The notes: generated by a model not told the origin, from the sequence alone. A stretch of 64,000 nucleotides of DNA from JACNIZ01 sp964344765 (GCA_964344765.1 CAYFOM010000005.1:65986-129985); one strand, 5' to 3'. Counted from the first letter of the stretch, positions 1 through 9,589 are shown. Translations and numbers: made by a program.

Positions 1-1462
1 TCGACGCCCGTGAAGTGTAAGCGCAGGCGAAAGTTTCGGCTTGTTGGGCGAAACGGCTGATGTCGTGAGCTTCCCAGAACAAGCTGCCCCAATAGGGGTT
101 GAAGGCTTCCGATACTCGCGCAGCTAATTCAAGGATGCTATCGCTTAGGCGTTTGAGTTCGCCGCGTTTGCGAGCCACCTCTTGCAGCAAAAAGTTGCGC
201 GCTTCTTCGTAATCCTCGATCGGGATTTGCGCGCCGTCGAGCTTGACGCCTTTGTCGGTACGACTGCGCTCCATTGCATTGAGTGCAAACTTCATCCGCG
301 CGATCTCGCGGGAAAGCGCTTTGCGCAAGGTGCGTTGACCTTCCACCTCCTGGATGGCCAATCCCCAATTCCGGCGCACGATCAAGTCGTGTTCCAGTTC
401 TTCGACGATCAGCGTGGTGCGCCAGCCGTAGTTTTTCTTCGACTTGACGACGTCATCGTAAATGTGGTCACCGACGAACAGCACTTGGTCGGCATGCACG
501 CGCAAAGTCTTTTGGAAGTCGGCTTGATTGCCGCCGGCGTAGATCGCACCTTTTTTGGGCCGCAACGATGCAGCCTCTTGCACCTCGCCGTCAACGACCT
601 TGTGGAAGGGCGCGTCGCTGGTAAAAAATCCCGGCTTGCGTGCCGAAACAATGATCCAATCAAAGAAGCTCTTCCAATCTTGATAACCGCGTCCGGCTTC
701 GCCGAGCAAAAGCTCGAGCAGGGTTTCGGTGTGCGACGGTTCGGAGTTGGTTAATAAGAAGACGCGTTTGCCCAACGAGCGCAAGCGGTGCAGCATCGCC
801 GACATGTCGGGATCCTGGGTCACGTATCGCGCCGGCTCCTCACGGATGGCGTCTTTAATCGAACCGTCTTGGTGCGACAAATCGGTGCAGCGACGGATTG
901 AATCCCAGATTTCCTGATAACTATCTACACCGCCCTTCACCCACAACTCGCGATTGGCGTCGAAGTGCTTGACCGCATTGGCAAAGAGGTTGACCTCGGG
1001 CAGCGAGAACAAAGTATCGACCGGCGAGAAGCGTGCTTTTTCCACACCGATGCGCTGCTCACGATAAGTCTTCGCCAATGACTTGCGCGTTAACTCCTCC
1101 ATGCCATGAAAACCATGGCCGACGTATCCGTGGCGGTCGAGCTTTAGGATGTTCCCTTCTAATCGATCGACCACCAAACCGCGCATTGCAAACGCAGTTT
1201 CACTCTTCGGCACGCGGAACTTTTTCGGGAAGCCGGCTTGGTAAAGCTTCTGCAGAACCACCTGCAAAGTCAGCCGATCCATCTCGTCTTGCTTGTAACG
1301 AGCGAGGGTGTAATCCAAGTCAAAGCCGACAACTTTGATGTGGCTGAAATCGATATCGCGATTGACGTAAACCAAACGCTCTTCAGGAGCGAACAAACTG
1401 CTCAGCCCGCGCAGCAGTTGGCCGATGGTTTGGTTTTTAGGCGAGTTTGGGGATGTATCCAT
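1..1462 (-). CDS. HAD-superfamily 5'-nucleotidase (purine nucleotidase family), 3' end outside window
   Basis: Translating the minus strand from the ATG at 1462 gives an open frame of 487 codons that runs off the left edge without a stop. The HAD motif I is GFDLDYTLARY (aspartates near residues 48 and 50), motif II is in FLLTNSE, and motif IV is in VGDHIYDDV. The long insert and the C-terminal arginine- and lysine-rich helices match the cytosolic IMP/GMP-specific 5'-nucleotidase family (HAD-IG nucleotidase), whose members are about 450-550 residues, so little is probably missing. It would dephosphorylate purine mononucleotides in the cytoplasm. A weak Shine-Dalgarno-like GTAGGA precedes the ATG. 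It is divergent from the phosphatase gene at 1541. The family is confident; the substrate is inferred. Confidence 0.85.
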   Translation of the reverse strand, partial: MDTSPNSPKNQTIGQLLRGLSSLFAPEERLVYVNRDIDFSHIKVVGFDLDYTLARYKQDEMDRLTLQVVLQKLYQAGFPKKFRVPKSETAFAMRGLVVDRLEGNILKLDRHGYVGHGFHGMEELTRKSLAKTYREQRIGVEKARFSPVDTLFSLPEVNLFANAVKHFDANRELWVKGGVDSYQEIWDSIRRCTDLSHQDGSIKDAIREEPARYVTQDPDMSAMLHRLRSLGKRVFLLTNSEPSHTETLLELLLGEAGRGYQDWKSFFDWIIVSARKPGFFTSDAPFHKVVDGEVQEAASLRPKKGAIYAGGNQADFQKTLRVHADQVLFVGDHIYDDVVKSKKNYGWRTTLIVEELEHDLIVRRNWGLAIQEVEGQRTLRKALSREIARMKFALNAMERSRTDKGVKLDGAQIPIEDYEEARNFLLQEVARKRGELKRLSDSILELAARVSEAFNPYWGSLFWEAHDISRFAQQAETFACAYTSRAS

Positions 1463-1540
1463 GCAATGTCCTACCCCGGCTAGGCAAACACCCGGGGGGC
1501 GGCTAGCCTAGCAGCCCCGGTGGATCGCCGGAACCACTCA

Positions 1541-2125
1541 ATGGCCGCTCGCCCTACGGTATTTTTAGACCGCGACGGCACCATCCTGCGCGAGGTGCCC
1601 TACCTGGCCTCCGCCTCGCAAGCGGAGCTGCTGCCGGGCGTAGCCGAGTCGCTGGCTCGCTTGCATCGGGCCGGGGCGCAATTGATCGTAGTTTCCAATC
1701 AATCAGGCATCGCCCGCGGGCTGCTCGACGAGGGCAATCTGCTGGCCATCCAACATCAAATCGACTTGGCGTTGGAAAAGGTGGGCGGACGCATCGATGC
1801 TTATTACCACTGTCCCCACCACCCGGCTGTAGGCGTACCGCCCCAGCGGCGTCGCTGCCGTTGTCGCAAACCGCTGCCCGGGTTGATGGAACGCGCTGCG
1901 CAGGATTTTGAGATCGATTGGAAACGTGCCGCCGGCATCGGCGATGACGTTCGTGATTTGCAAGCCTTCGCCGCAGTGGGCATCCCGTCGGTGTTGGTTG
2001 GTACCGGCAAGGGAAGGCAGGCGCGGCAGAAATTAGCCGAAGATGGCAAGGATCCGGATTTGTACGTCGGCCACCTGGCCGAGGCGGTGCCGTGGCTGTT
2101 GCACCAGACCGGCTTAAAAGGCTAG
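1541..2125 (+). CDS. gmhB: D-glycero-beta-D-manno-heptose 1,7-bisphosphate 7-phosphatase-like HAD phosphatase
   Basis: A HAD-superfamily histidinol-phosphatase-type enzyme of about 194 residues. Motif I VFLDRDGTI lies at the very N terminus and is followed by NQSGIARG (motif II). A Cys/His zinc loop follows (YYHCPHH, then CRCRKP), and the last motif is GIGDDVRDL. This is the GmhB layout, which removes the C7 phosphate of heptose bisphosphate in ADP-heptose synthesis for lipopolysaccharide. A GTG at 1520 would add seven residues. The ATG at 1541 fits the family start better, with a weak GGAA upstream. No other heptose genes are nearby, so histidinol phosphatase or another sugar-phosphate substrate remains possible. 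Confidence 0.8.
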   Translation: MAARPTVFLDRDGTILREVPYLASASQAELLPGVAESLARLHRAGAQLIVVSNQSGIARGLLDEGNLLAIQHQIDLALEKVGGRIDAYYHCPHHPAVGVPPQRRRCRCRKPLPGLMERAAQDFEIDWKRAAGIGDDVRDLQAFAAVGIPSVLVGTGKGRQARQKLAEDGKDPDLYVGHLAEAVPWLLHQTGLKG

Positions 2126-2192
2126 ATTCGACGCGGATTTTGGCGGATTGAATCTGTAATTCATCTGCTTCAATTGATACATTCAAGGGGTA

Positions 2193-3608
2193 ATGTTTTC
2201 CCCTCAAGAAGCCGCCACGGTGATGGTACTGGGCCACAATCCGGATTTGGATTTGTTGGACTTGGTGCGCCTGTGGCAGCCTCATTTGCGAGTGGAAAAA
2301 CAGGACGGGCCGATGACGACCTGGCTGGAAACGCTGTGGCGCGACCCACCCTCAGGAGGCTTGATCCTGTTTTTGGAAAGCATGGAAAGTGGTGAGTTGC
2401 AGGCGGCATCTGCTTGGCTCAAGAGTCATCCCCAAACCCCGGCATTATTGGTCGTCGGCGCACGTGGGCTCATCGGCGCCGAAGAATTGCTGCAACACGG
2501 CGAAGCCAAACTGCTGCCCCTGCCGTGGACCGTCGCTGGGTTGCGCCAGCTGATCGGAATTCCGCGGCCACCCGCTCCGCAGACTTTGCAAAGCGGTACA
2601 CCGCGCGCGGCTAAGGAGATCGAAGCGTCCAAAAACAGCAGCGACGAAGGTGATGAATCCGACGACTCTGCGTCGTCTAAGTCGGAGATTCCCTCCGATG
2701 TAGGCGACCGGGTGCACCGACCGAACTACTCCCATTCCGGCGGAGCCGGCTTCAGCCCGTGCCGCCCCGCATCGGAGCTGCCCAAATCCGTGCCCGAGGC
2801 CGAGCCTGAGGGCAATCCCAAGTCCGGCCAGCCGCTGCCCAGTGCCAAGCAACCAGCATCGCCGACCAGCGATTCTGGATTGCAGCGCCCTCAGTCACGC
2901 TTGACTCAACTTCAGGCGGCCACGCCGCAACCGCGCAAGACCTCAGCGCCCCCATCGCGGTCTAACCCGGCAGCTGCGCTACAGACTGACGCCTTCGCCG
3001 GCGAATTTCTCGATGGCTTGGTCGAGCGTTTTCGTGATCCATTGGCCAGCCTCTCCGGTTATCTGCAAATGCTGAATGGCAATGAGCAGCAAAACCAAAG
3101 CTTGGTGGAACCGGCCCTTCGCGCAGCCAAGGAAATCGAGACAGCGCTCGAAGTTCTTTACTTGGCCTCCGACTCCCATCCGAGTAAACCGGGCAAGGTC
3201 AGCGGCGAACATTTGGCCATTGAAGCGCTCAAGGAAGCGCAACGCGCAGGTTTGTCGGTTCAGCTTGCGCTGGACGAAGACTTCCTGTTGCGAACGGATC
3301 AAGAGTTGGTTCGCGCCGGATTGCAATGCGCGCGTGCACTGTTGAACTTGTTCGGTGGCGCCAACCAAAGTGAAATGGTGTTGCATTGCCGGCGCGATAA
3401 AAACTGGGCGATACTGCAATGGCATTTGGCTGAACCAGCCGCCCCAAACCGTGCCGGCACCCAAGCCCCGCCGCCCTTCTTAGGACTATTGCTCAAGCGC
3501 TTCGCCGACAAACTGGGCGCTGAACCGGTATTGATTTCCACCGAGCATCAGGTTCCCCGGGTCGTTGGCTTGGCATGGTCAGCCGAGCAAACATTGTCGC
3601 CGTTGTAG
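2193..3608 (+). CDS. Degenerate receiver plus histidine-kinase-like protein (pseudo two-component protein)
   Basis: A protein of 471 residues in three parts. Residues about 8-118 follow the pattern of a CheY receiver, but the acidic pocket is replaced (GHNPD in place of the first acids, LILFLES at the phospho-Asp strand, LPLPW where KPF is expected). Residues about 125-265 are a Ser/Pro/Ala-rich linker. Residues about 270-471 look like HisKA plus HATPase: RFRDPLASLSGYLQML aligns with the H-box (usually HELR.PL), but the phospho-accepting His is replaced by Glu, and the N- and G-boxes are poor. It would be a signalling scaffold rather than an active kinase. There is no signal peptide or membrane segment. 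AAGGGG lies just upstream of the ATG. The fold assignment is by eye and moderate. Confidence 0.55.
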   Translation: MFSPQEAATVMVLGHNPDLDLLDLVRLWQPHLRVEKQDGPMTTWLETLWRDPPSGGLILFLESMESGELQAASAWLKSHPQTPALLVVGARGLIGAEELLQHGEAKLLPLPWTVAGLRQLIGIPRPPAPQTLQSGTPRAAKEIEASKNSSDEGDESDDSASSKSEIPSDVGDRVHRPNYSHSGGAGFSPCRPASELPKSVPEAEPEGNPKSGQPLPSAKQPASPTSDSGLQRPQSRLTQLQAATPQPRKTSAPPSRSNPAAALQTDAFAGEFLDGLVERFRDPLASLSGYLQMLNGNEQQNQSLVEPALRAAKEIETALEVLYLASDSHPSKPGKVSGEHLAIEALKEAQRAGLSVQLALDEDFLLRTDQELVRAGLQCARALLNLFGGANQSEMVLHCRRDKNWAILQWHLAEPAAPNRAGTQAPPPFLGLLLKRFADKLGAEPVLISTEHQVPRVVGLAWSAEQTLSPL

Positions 3609-3651
3609 ACCGTTCCCTGGTGCGGCTGCTCTTGTTTTCCTTCGCAGGAAT

Positions 3652-4137
3652 CTAAGCGTCGATACCGATCCCGCCGTAATTGAAATACAGCGCGAGATGG
3701 TAAAGGAATAGCAATTGGTAGAAGAACAGTACAACCATGACACCGCGGCGGCCATTGGGGAAGTTCTTCAACATGCAGAACAACACCGCACCTAAACCAA
3801 TGCCTAGGTTTTTGACGGTGATGAAAGTTCCAGCCCCCATATCCAGCAGGCTTTGCGCAACCGGATTGCCCTCGGCTCCGCCGCGCTGCAAATAGATCAA
3901 GGTGAAGTGCGCATCCAGAAGGTTGAGCGCCAAAAAGATGGTCAGCACCGCCCAGACCGGAAGCGAATAAATATCCACGTAGGTGCGATCGCCACCAGCC
4001 TTAAAGGGCACGCCTTTGCGCCGTCCGCCGAAAAACGAATATTTGGACAGCGGCGGCGTCGGCTTTCCCCTTCGGTCCGGACGTTCGACCCCGTCTTTGT
4101 CGATGAAATAACCGGGGCGCGGTTTGCGTTCGGACAT
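3652..4137 (-). CDS. DUF5658-type small integral membrane protein
   Basis: A protein of 161 residues with a charged, proline-rich cytoplasmic N terminus of about 55 residues, followed by three or four hydrophobic segments. The block LNLLDAHFTLIYLQRGG...EGNPVAQSLL is typical of the DUF5658 family, which has no known function. It starts 12 bp downstream of the glycosylphosphotransferase stop, so the two are probably co-transcribed. That hints at a role near cell-surface polysaccharide synthesis, but this is only context. The gene converges with the pseudo-kinase gene at 2193; no clear terminator hairpin was seen in the 43-bp gap. Confidence 0.7.
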   Translation of the reverse strand: MSERKPRPGYFIDKDGVERPDRRGKPTPPLSKYSFFGGRRKGVPFKAGGDRTYVDIYSLPVWAVLTIFLALNLLDAHFTLIYLQRGGAEGNPVAQSLLDMGAGTFITVKNLGIGLGAVLFCMLKNFPNGRRGVMVVLFFYQLLFLYHLALYFNYGGIGIDA

Positions 4138-4149
4138 GGAACAAGCGGA

Positions 4150-5625
4150 TCAGTGAGTGGTCTTAATGCGCAGGACCGCGGTTGCCGTCAGGAAGAAGAT
4201 CACCAGGTCCAACACGATGGATTGATTCTCGATGTAGTAAAGATCGTAATCAATGTTCTCGTGAATCGGCGCTTTGCGCGCTTCCGACACCTGCCATAAG
4301 CCGGTAATTCCCGGCTTGGCATCCAAGCGCAAGCGGTCAATCGCCGAATAGGATTCGACAATGAACGGCATCTCCGGTCGCGGGCCGACCAACGACATTT
4401 CGCCGCGCAGCACATTTAAGAACTGCGGCAGCTCATCCAGTGAGCTCGAGCGCAAGAAGCGCCCGACTTTGGTAATTCGTGGATCTTGCTTGCTGTCCGG
4501 CGATACCGCGTCTCCACACATTTCGGTATACATCGTGCGGAACTTAAGCATGCGGAAGGTTCGGCCACCCAAACCGACGCGGATTTGACTAAACAAAATC
4601 GGCCCTGGCGATTCGCGCTTGATCAAAAACGCGATGAACAGCAGCACCGGCGCGGCCAACAATAAAATGGTCAGCGCGGCGGTCAAATCAATGATGCGCT
4701 TGCCGGCGCGGTACAGCGGGCGAACCGGATCTTCCGACGGCGTAATCAACGGTACCGAATCCAAGTTGTCGACGGTAATGCGACGCGAGAAGAAGTGATA
4801 CAGCCTCGGCACCACCTGGTACTCAATGCCGATGTCTTCCAACCGGCTGCAAAGATCGACCAACTCGTCTTCATCCATTAGCGGCGAAGCCACGAAGACG
4901 CGCGAAATCTGGTGCGCTTGCTTCAGTCGAGCGAGGTCTTTGCGCCCGCCCAAGATCGGATAGCCGCGCAACTTTTCGCCGTGGCGGCTCGGGTCGTCAT
5001 CGAGGAAGCCGACAAAGTTGTAGCCCAAGGTCGGGAACAAGCGCAGCTTCTTCTCAATGCGTAACGCCATCGGCCCGGTGCCGAAAACCGCAACGTTGGT
5101 ATTGCCGAAGCCTTTGGCGTGGAACCAGCTGAGGATTTGGAAGGCAATGCCACGCTGCAAAACGGTGACCAAAAAGATCGCCGTGAACACCACCAAGAAC
5201 AACACACGCGAATACTCGAGAATGTTTTTGTCCAAGTACAGCAACTCGTGCAGCGGCTGCAGCAGCTGGTAGATGAAGTTGTTTTGCTCCTCTTCGCCGT
5301 CCTGTTTGCGCAAAAACAAAATCGCCGTACAACTGACGAAGAACGACGCTACCACGGCTTTGAAAATCGCCTGGTATTCCTCAACGTTGAGGATGGACTT
5401 ACGCCATCGATACAGTCCAAAGGCCCAGAAGCAACCCAACGTGATCCCGGTGATCAGCACGAAGACCTGGCCATACGAAGCCATCGTCGTGTCGGAGAAC
5501 AGTCCGGATTCCATCCAACGGAAAAACGACAGCCCCAGGATGCAGCTCAGCAGCACCATCAACCCATCCACCCATACCTGCAGGATGATAAAGCAGGTAT
5601 CGAAGTTGGTTCGGAACCACTTCAT
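4150..5625 (-). CDS. Polyprenyl glycosylphosphotransferase (exopolysaccharide initiating enzyme, WcaJ/WbaP type)
   Basis: A protein of 491 residues. The N-terminal third has about four or five membrane segments. A nucleotide-binding-like domain follows (VAVFGTGPMALRIEKKL, VGFLDDDP). The C-terminal bacterial sugar transferase domain starts with a membrane hairpin (KRIIDLTAALTILLLAAPVL) and has ESPGPILFSQ.RVG, FRMLKFRTMY, DELPQFLNVLRGEMSLVGPRP and GITGLWQVS. These are the signature motifs of enzymes that move hexose-1-phosphate from a UDP-sugar onto undecaprenyl phosphate, the first step of exopolysaccharide or O-antigen repeat assembly at the inner membrane. The length and motifs are complete. 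The sugar specificity cannot be read from sequence alone. Confidence 0.92.
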   Translation of the reverse strand: MKWFRTNFDTCFIILQVWVDGLMVLLSCILGLSFFRWMESGLFSDTTMASYGQVFVLITGITLGCFWAFGLYRWRKSILNVEEYQAIFKAVVASFFVSCTAILFLRKQDGEEEQNNFIYQLLQPLHELLYLDKNILEYSRVLFLVVFTAIFLVTVLQRGIAFQILSWFHAKGFGNTNVAVFGTGPMALRIEKKLRLFPTLGYNFVGFLDDDPSRHGEKLRGYPILGGRKDLARLKQAHQISRVFVASPLMDEDELVDLCSRLEDIGIEYQVVPRLYHFFSRRITVDNLDSVPLITPSEDPVRPLYRAGKRIIDLTAALTILLLAAPVLLFIAFLIKRESPGPILFSQIRVGLGGRTFRMLKFRTMYTEMCGDAVSPDSKQDPRITKVGRFLRSSSLDELPQFLNVLRGEMSLVGPRPEMPFIVESYSAIDRLRLDAKPGITGLWQVSEARKAPIHENIDYDLYYIENQSIVLDLVIFFLTATAVLRIKTTH

Positions 5626-5698
5626 GGATTCAGTCTAAGGGAATGGACGGGGGGGAACTGGGGTGGGAAGGCACCAGGCCCAGCTTAGCGCAACGCCC

Positions 5699-8125
5699 TT
5701 ACGACCGTAAACTCCCGCCTAGCCTTTCCGCGGTCTGAGTGACCTTCTTGAGGAATTTTTGCTCGTCCTTGTCCGACAAAGTGCGATCGGCCGCCCGCAG
5801 CACCGCGTGGAAGGCCAAGCTGCGCTGATCTTCGGCCAAGCTGCCGCCCTCGAACAAGTCGAACAACTCAAGCGATTCCAAAGTCTTGCCGCCGGCTTTT
5901 TGCAAGGCTTGCTCGACCTCGCCGTAGGCCACCGTCTTCGGCAACGCCAGCGCGACGTCGACCTTAATTGCCGGGAAGCGCGAGGGCGCAGTGAAACCGG
6001 CGGTGTGCTTGCGGCTGACCTCAAGCAGGGCCTCGAGGTCGAGGCAGATGGCCATCAATCCGCCTAGCTCAAATCCAAATTCCTTGGAAAGCGATGGATG
6101 GACTGCGGCAACCCAACCCAAACCCAGCGGCAACTCCAGCGAACGTCCCGGGTGGGCCCACGCCGGCGCCGGTTGCGGTTCTTGATTACCAGTACGCAAT
6201 TTGCCGATGCCTACGCTACGCAACAGGTCGGCAACCAAGGTTTTGGCCTGACCAAATGCGCTTGCGGGTCCATGGCTGGCTTCCCCTACCGGCTGCCATT
6301 GCACGGCGGCAAGAAAGCGTTTTTCGGTAGGCAGTTCGTCGCCGGCCTTGCGGTAGCCTTTGCCGATTTCGAACAAGCAACCGCGGTTAAACTCGCGTCG
6401 ATTGCCGGCGGCTTGCTCCAATAGCCCGGGGATCGGGTCTTGGCGGATCAAGCGCAAGCCTTCTTGCACCGGGTTATCGACAAGCACAAAGTCGTCGATT
6501 TTCAAACCCAGGCGTTCCGACCAACTGTCTTGCAGAAAGGTATAGCCCTGAGTTTCGAAGGCTTGGTTCGCGCCGGACATGCGAGCAGCCAGCTTGCGGC
6601 ACATTTCACGCATCGCATCACGGCGCGGTACCTCCACCGGTGCCATCAACGGCTCGGCTTGAATGTTGTGATAGCCGGCAAGACGCCCAACTTCTTCGAC
6701 CAAATCGATTTCGGTGGTGACATCTTTGCTGGAACGCCAGGAGGGCACGATGACCCGCATTGCGTCGTCGTTGGCTTCTACACCAAACCCTAAGCGTTCA
6801 AGGATTTCCGTCATGCGGCTGGCGGATAGATCCAACCCCAGCAGTTCGGCGGTGCGCTGCGGATGGAAGTCCAGCTCAATGTGGGCAGCTTCGTCACTCC
6901 CGGCTTGCAACACCGGTTGCACCACCTTCGCTTTCGGTCGGGTTTGGCCGAGCAAGTGGGCAAAACGGCGCAACGCCTGCAGCGCGTAGCTTGGGTCCAG
7001 CGACTTTTCAAACCGCGCCGAAGCGTCGGTGCGCAGCGCCAGTCGATGCGAGGTGCGACGCACCCGAGTCGGGTGGAACACCGCAGACTCCAGCAAAATG
7101 CGCTGGGTTTGATCAGTGACCTCGGAGTGATGTCCGCCCATAACGCCGGCAACCGCCACCGCCTGATCGGCATCGGCAATGACCAAATCCGAGGGCTGCA
7201 ACTTGCGATCTTGCTCATCCAAGGTGCGCAAAACCTCGCCATCGTCGGCGGCACGCACGCGAATGGTTTTGCCGCCGATTTGATCCATATCGAAGGCGTG
7301 CGTGGGCTGACCGATTTCCAGCAAGATGTAGTTGGTCAGGTCCACCAAGTCATCCAACGGGCGTTGACCGACGGCTTGCAGTCGACGCTGCATCCAATCG
7401 GGCGAATCCGTCGGCGGTCCATCGAGTTCCACGCGCAAACCGGCGTAATAAGCGCAGCCGTCCGAGTCCTCGATTCCGATGCAAACACCGTCGCCGGCAT
7501 TTTCGCCGGGTGCGGGTGCTTGGGTGACATCGAGCTCGGCCATCGGCAACGGCTTCAAATCGCGTTCAAGAATGGCGGCCAACTCGCGGGCAAAACCATA
7601 GTGACCCCACAAGTCCGGGCGGTGAGTCAGCGACTTGTTGTCGAGCTCGAGCACATGATCCAGAATGCCGAGGTACTGCACCAACGACGTGCCGATCGGG
7701 GCGTCGTCGGCCAGTTCCATGATGCCGGCGTGACTGTCCGACAACTCAAGTTCGCGCTCCGAGCAAATCATGCCGCGCGATTCCACGCCGCGCAGTTTGG
7801 CCTTCTTGATCTTGAAGTCACCCGGCAACTTGCTGCCTACCGGCGCAAACGCCACCTTCAAACCCTTGCGCACGTTCGACGCACCGCAAACCACGGTGAC
7901 GGTTTCCCCGGCGCCGTATTCCACTTCGGTCACCGACAACTTGTCGGCGGCCGGGTGCTGACCGCACTCCACCACATGCCCGACCACCACGTCTTGGATG
8001 GCTTCGCCGAAGACTTCGACGCCTTCCACTTCGGCAGTGTGCAACGACAGCAATTCAGCTACGCGATCCGCAGAGACATCGCTCAGGTCGACGTAATCAT
8101 TCAGCCAATTCAGGGAAATTTTCAT
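5699..8125 (-). CDS. pheT: Phenylalanine--tRNA ligase beta subunit
   Basis: A protein of 808 residues starting MKISLNWLNDYVDL, the standard PheT N terminus. It has the EMAP/tRNA-binding domain (VVGHVVECGQHPAADKLSV, about residues 45-150), the B3/4 editing region, the B5 domain with EVGRLAGYHNI, and the C-terminal anticodon-binding FDX-ACB domain. It forms the alpha2-beta2 synthetase with PheS, encoded 36 bp upstream, and charges tRNA-Phe in the cytoplasm. It is the last gene of the long minus-strand run that begins with the ATP synthase genes. It looks intact and of normal length. Confidence 0.97.
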   Translation of the reverse strand: MKISLNWLNDYVDLSDVSADRVAELLSLHTAEVEGVEVFGEAIQDVVVGHVVECGQHPAADKLSVTEVEYGAGETVTVVCGASNVRKGLKVAFAPVGSKLPGDFKIKKAKLRGVESRGMICSERELELSDSHAGIMELADDAPIGTSLVQYLGILDHVLELDNKSLTHRPDLWGHYGFARELAAILERDLKPLPMAELDVTQAPAPGENAGDGVCIGIEDSDGCAYYAGLRVELDGPPTDSPDWMQRRLQAVGQRPLDDLVDLTNYILLEIGQPTHAFDMDQIGGKTIRVRAADDGEVLRTLDEQDRKLQPSDLVIADADQAVAVAGVMGGHHSEVTDQTQRILLESAVFHPTRVRRTSHRLALRTDASARFEKSLDPSYALQALRRFAHLLGQTRPKAKVVQPVLQAGSDEAAHIELDFHPQRTAELLGLDLSASRMTEILERLGFGVEANDDAMRVIVPSWRSSKDVTTEIDLVEEVGRLAGYHNIQAEPLMAPVEVPRRDAMREMCRKLAARMSGANQAFETQGYTFLQDSWSERLGLKIDDFVLVDNPVQEGLRLIRQDPIPGLLEQAAGNRREFNRGCLFEIGKGYRKAGDELPTEKRFLAAVQWQPVGEASHGPASAFGQAKTLVADLLRSVGIGKLRTGNQEPQPAPAWAHPGRSLELPLGLGWVAAVHPSLSKEFGFELGGLMAICLDLEALLEVSRKHTAGFTAPSRFPAIKVDVALALPKTVAYGEVEQALQKAGGKTLESLELFDLFEGGSLAEDQRSLAFHAVLRAADRTLSDKDEQKFLKKVTQTAERLGGSLRS

Positions 8126-8160
8126 GCGCGTGCGGGGTTGGGCCGCCTGATTGCAGGCGA

Positions 8161-9210
8161 CTAGGCGGGAAACTGGCCGAGGAAACTCAGCGATCCGCTC
8201 ATGAACCAGCGGATATCGGCAATGCCGTAGCGCAGCATGACGATGCGCGACAAGCCCAGTCCAAAGGCATAACCGCTGTACTCCTGCGGATCCAAATCGC
8301 AGGCGCGCAGCACGTTCGGGTGCACTAATCCGCCGGGCATCAGCTCAATCCAGCCGGAGCCCTTGCAAACCTTGCAGCCGTTCTTGCAGAACGGACAGCG
8401 GGCATCCAATTCAAAGCCGGGTTCCACGAATGGGAAGAAGCCGGGACGCAGCCGCGTTTCCAACTTGCGACCCATCACGCCCTCAATCAGAGTGTTCATC
8501 GCGTGCAGCATGTGAGCTACACCGACACCCTTATCGACGACCAAGCCTTCCATTTGATGGAAGGTGTGCTCGTGGGTGGCATCCAAAGTTTCCTGACGGA
8601 AAACCCGGCCGGGCGCAACCACTCGCAAGGGTGCTCCGTATTTGCGCAGCGCCCGAATCTGCACCGGCGAGGTATGGGTGCGCATCACCACACCGCTGCC
8701 ATCGCCTTTGCGCTTCTCTTCGGGAGTCACCCAAATGGTGTCATGCGATTCGCGCGCCGGGTGATCGGCGGGAATGTTCAGCGCGTCGAAGTTGTTTTCT
8801 TCCAACTCGACTTCGGGACCATCGACGACTTGAAAACCCATCGATAAAAACAGGTCCTCGAGTTCGCGGGTCACCGCATTGATCGGGTGGCAGCCACCCT
8901 CCGGACCGGCCGGCCCAGGCAAACTGGCGTCGAAGCCTTCGGCGGCCAGTTCTTTGTCCATCGCCGACGAAGCCAAATCGGTGCGGCGCTGCTCCAGCGC
9001 GGAGTTCAGCTCTTGCTTGACTTGGTTCGCCAATTGACCGATCACCGGTCGCTCGTCGGCGGGCAAAGTGCCCAGCGTCTTGAGCAGACCGGTGATTGCG
9101 CCTTTGCGCCCGAGTAGCTCGACCTCAATTGCCTTGAGGCCGCCCTCGGCATCCGCTTCAGCGATGGATGTCAGCCCCTCGCTGCGGAGTTGTTCGAGAC
9201 GTTCCCGCAT
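8161..9210 (-). CDS. pheS: Phenylalanine--tRNA ligase alpha subunit
   Basis: A protein of 349 residues with an N-terminal coiled-coil arm and then the class II catalytic core. Motif 2 is in HTSPVQIRALRKYGAPLRVVAPGRVFR, followed by THEHTFHQMEG, and motif 3 is near the C terminus (YAFGLGLSRIVMLRYGI). It activates phenylalanine and works with PheT. Two adjacent start codons exist, GTG at 9213 and ATG at 9210; I chose the ATG. It follows rplT by 19 bp, matching the common infC-rpmI-rplT-pheS-pheT order of bacteria. Confidence 0.97.
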   Translation of the reverse strand: MRERLEQLRSEGLTSIAEADAEGGLKAIEVELLGRKGAITGLLKTLGTLPADERPVIGQLANQVKQELNSALEQRRTDLASSAMDKELAAEGFDASLPGPAGPEGGCHPINAVTRELEDLFLSMGFQVVDGPEVELEENNFDALNIPADHPARESHDTIWVTPEEKRKGDGSGVVMRTHTSPVQIRALRKYGAPLRVVAPGRVFRQETLDATHEHTFHQMEGLVVDKGVGVAHMLHAMNTLIEGVMGRKLETRLRPGFFPFVEPGFELDARCPFCKNGCKVCKGSGWIELMPGGLVHPNVLRACDLDPQEYSGYAFGLGLSRIVMLRYGIADIRWFMSGSLSFLGQFPA

Positions 9211-9229
9211 CACAGAGGCCCGACTCTAC

Positions 9230-9589
9230 TTAAGCAGCCAGTGCTTGCTTGGCCCGCGATGCGACCTCGGCGAAAGCCGCCGGATCATGGAAGGCCAATT
9301 CGGACAAAGCCCGACGGTCGATGTCGATGCCGGCCAACTTAATGCCGTGCATGAACTTCGAGTAGCTCAAGCCGTTGGCGCGGGAGGCAGCGTTAATGCG
9401 CTGGATCCAAAGCTTGCGGAAAGTACGCTTCTTAATGCGGCGGTCGCGGTATGCGAAGTTGCCGGAGCGCAGCAGGGTTTCCTTAACCGTGCGCAGAAGC
9501 TTGTGGCGGGCACCCCAGTACCCTTTGGCGCGCCGCATCAGGCGGCGACGACGGCGAAGACGCGGGACGACGTTACGTGCGCGAGTCAT
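9230..9589 (-). CDS. rplT: 50S ribosomal protein L20
   Basis: A protein of 119 residues, MTRARNVVPRLRRRRRLMRRAKGYWGAR..., the conserved L20 N-terminal basic extension and globular domain. It is one of the primary 23S rRNA binders, needed early in large-subunit assembly. A clear Shine-Dalgarno GAGGAG sits 5 nt before the ATG, stronger than at most genes here. In other bacteria L20 represses its own operon by binding the leader; a hairpin upstream of rpmI (9863-9887) could serve a similar role, but this is inference. Confidence 0.97.
   Translation of the reverse strand: MTRARNVVPRLRRRRRLMRRAKGYWGARHKLLRTVKETLLRSGNFAYRDRRIKKRTFRKLWIQRINAASRANGLSYSKFMHGIKLAGIDIDRRALSELAFHDPAAFAEVASRAKQALAA

Noticed and set aside
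6863..8164. A 433-codon plus-strand frame across pheT
   Set aside because: Antisense shadow of a complete pheT with all domains; no independent start signal.
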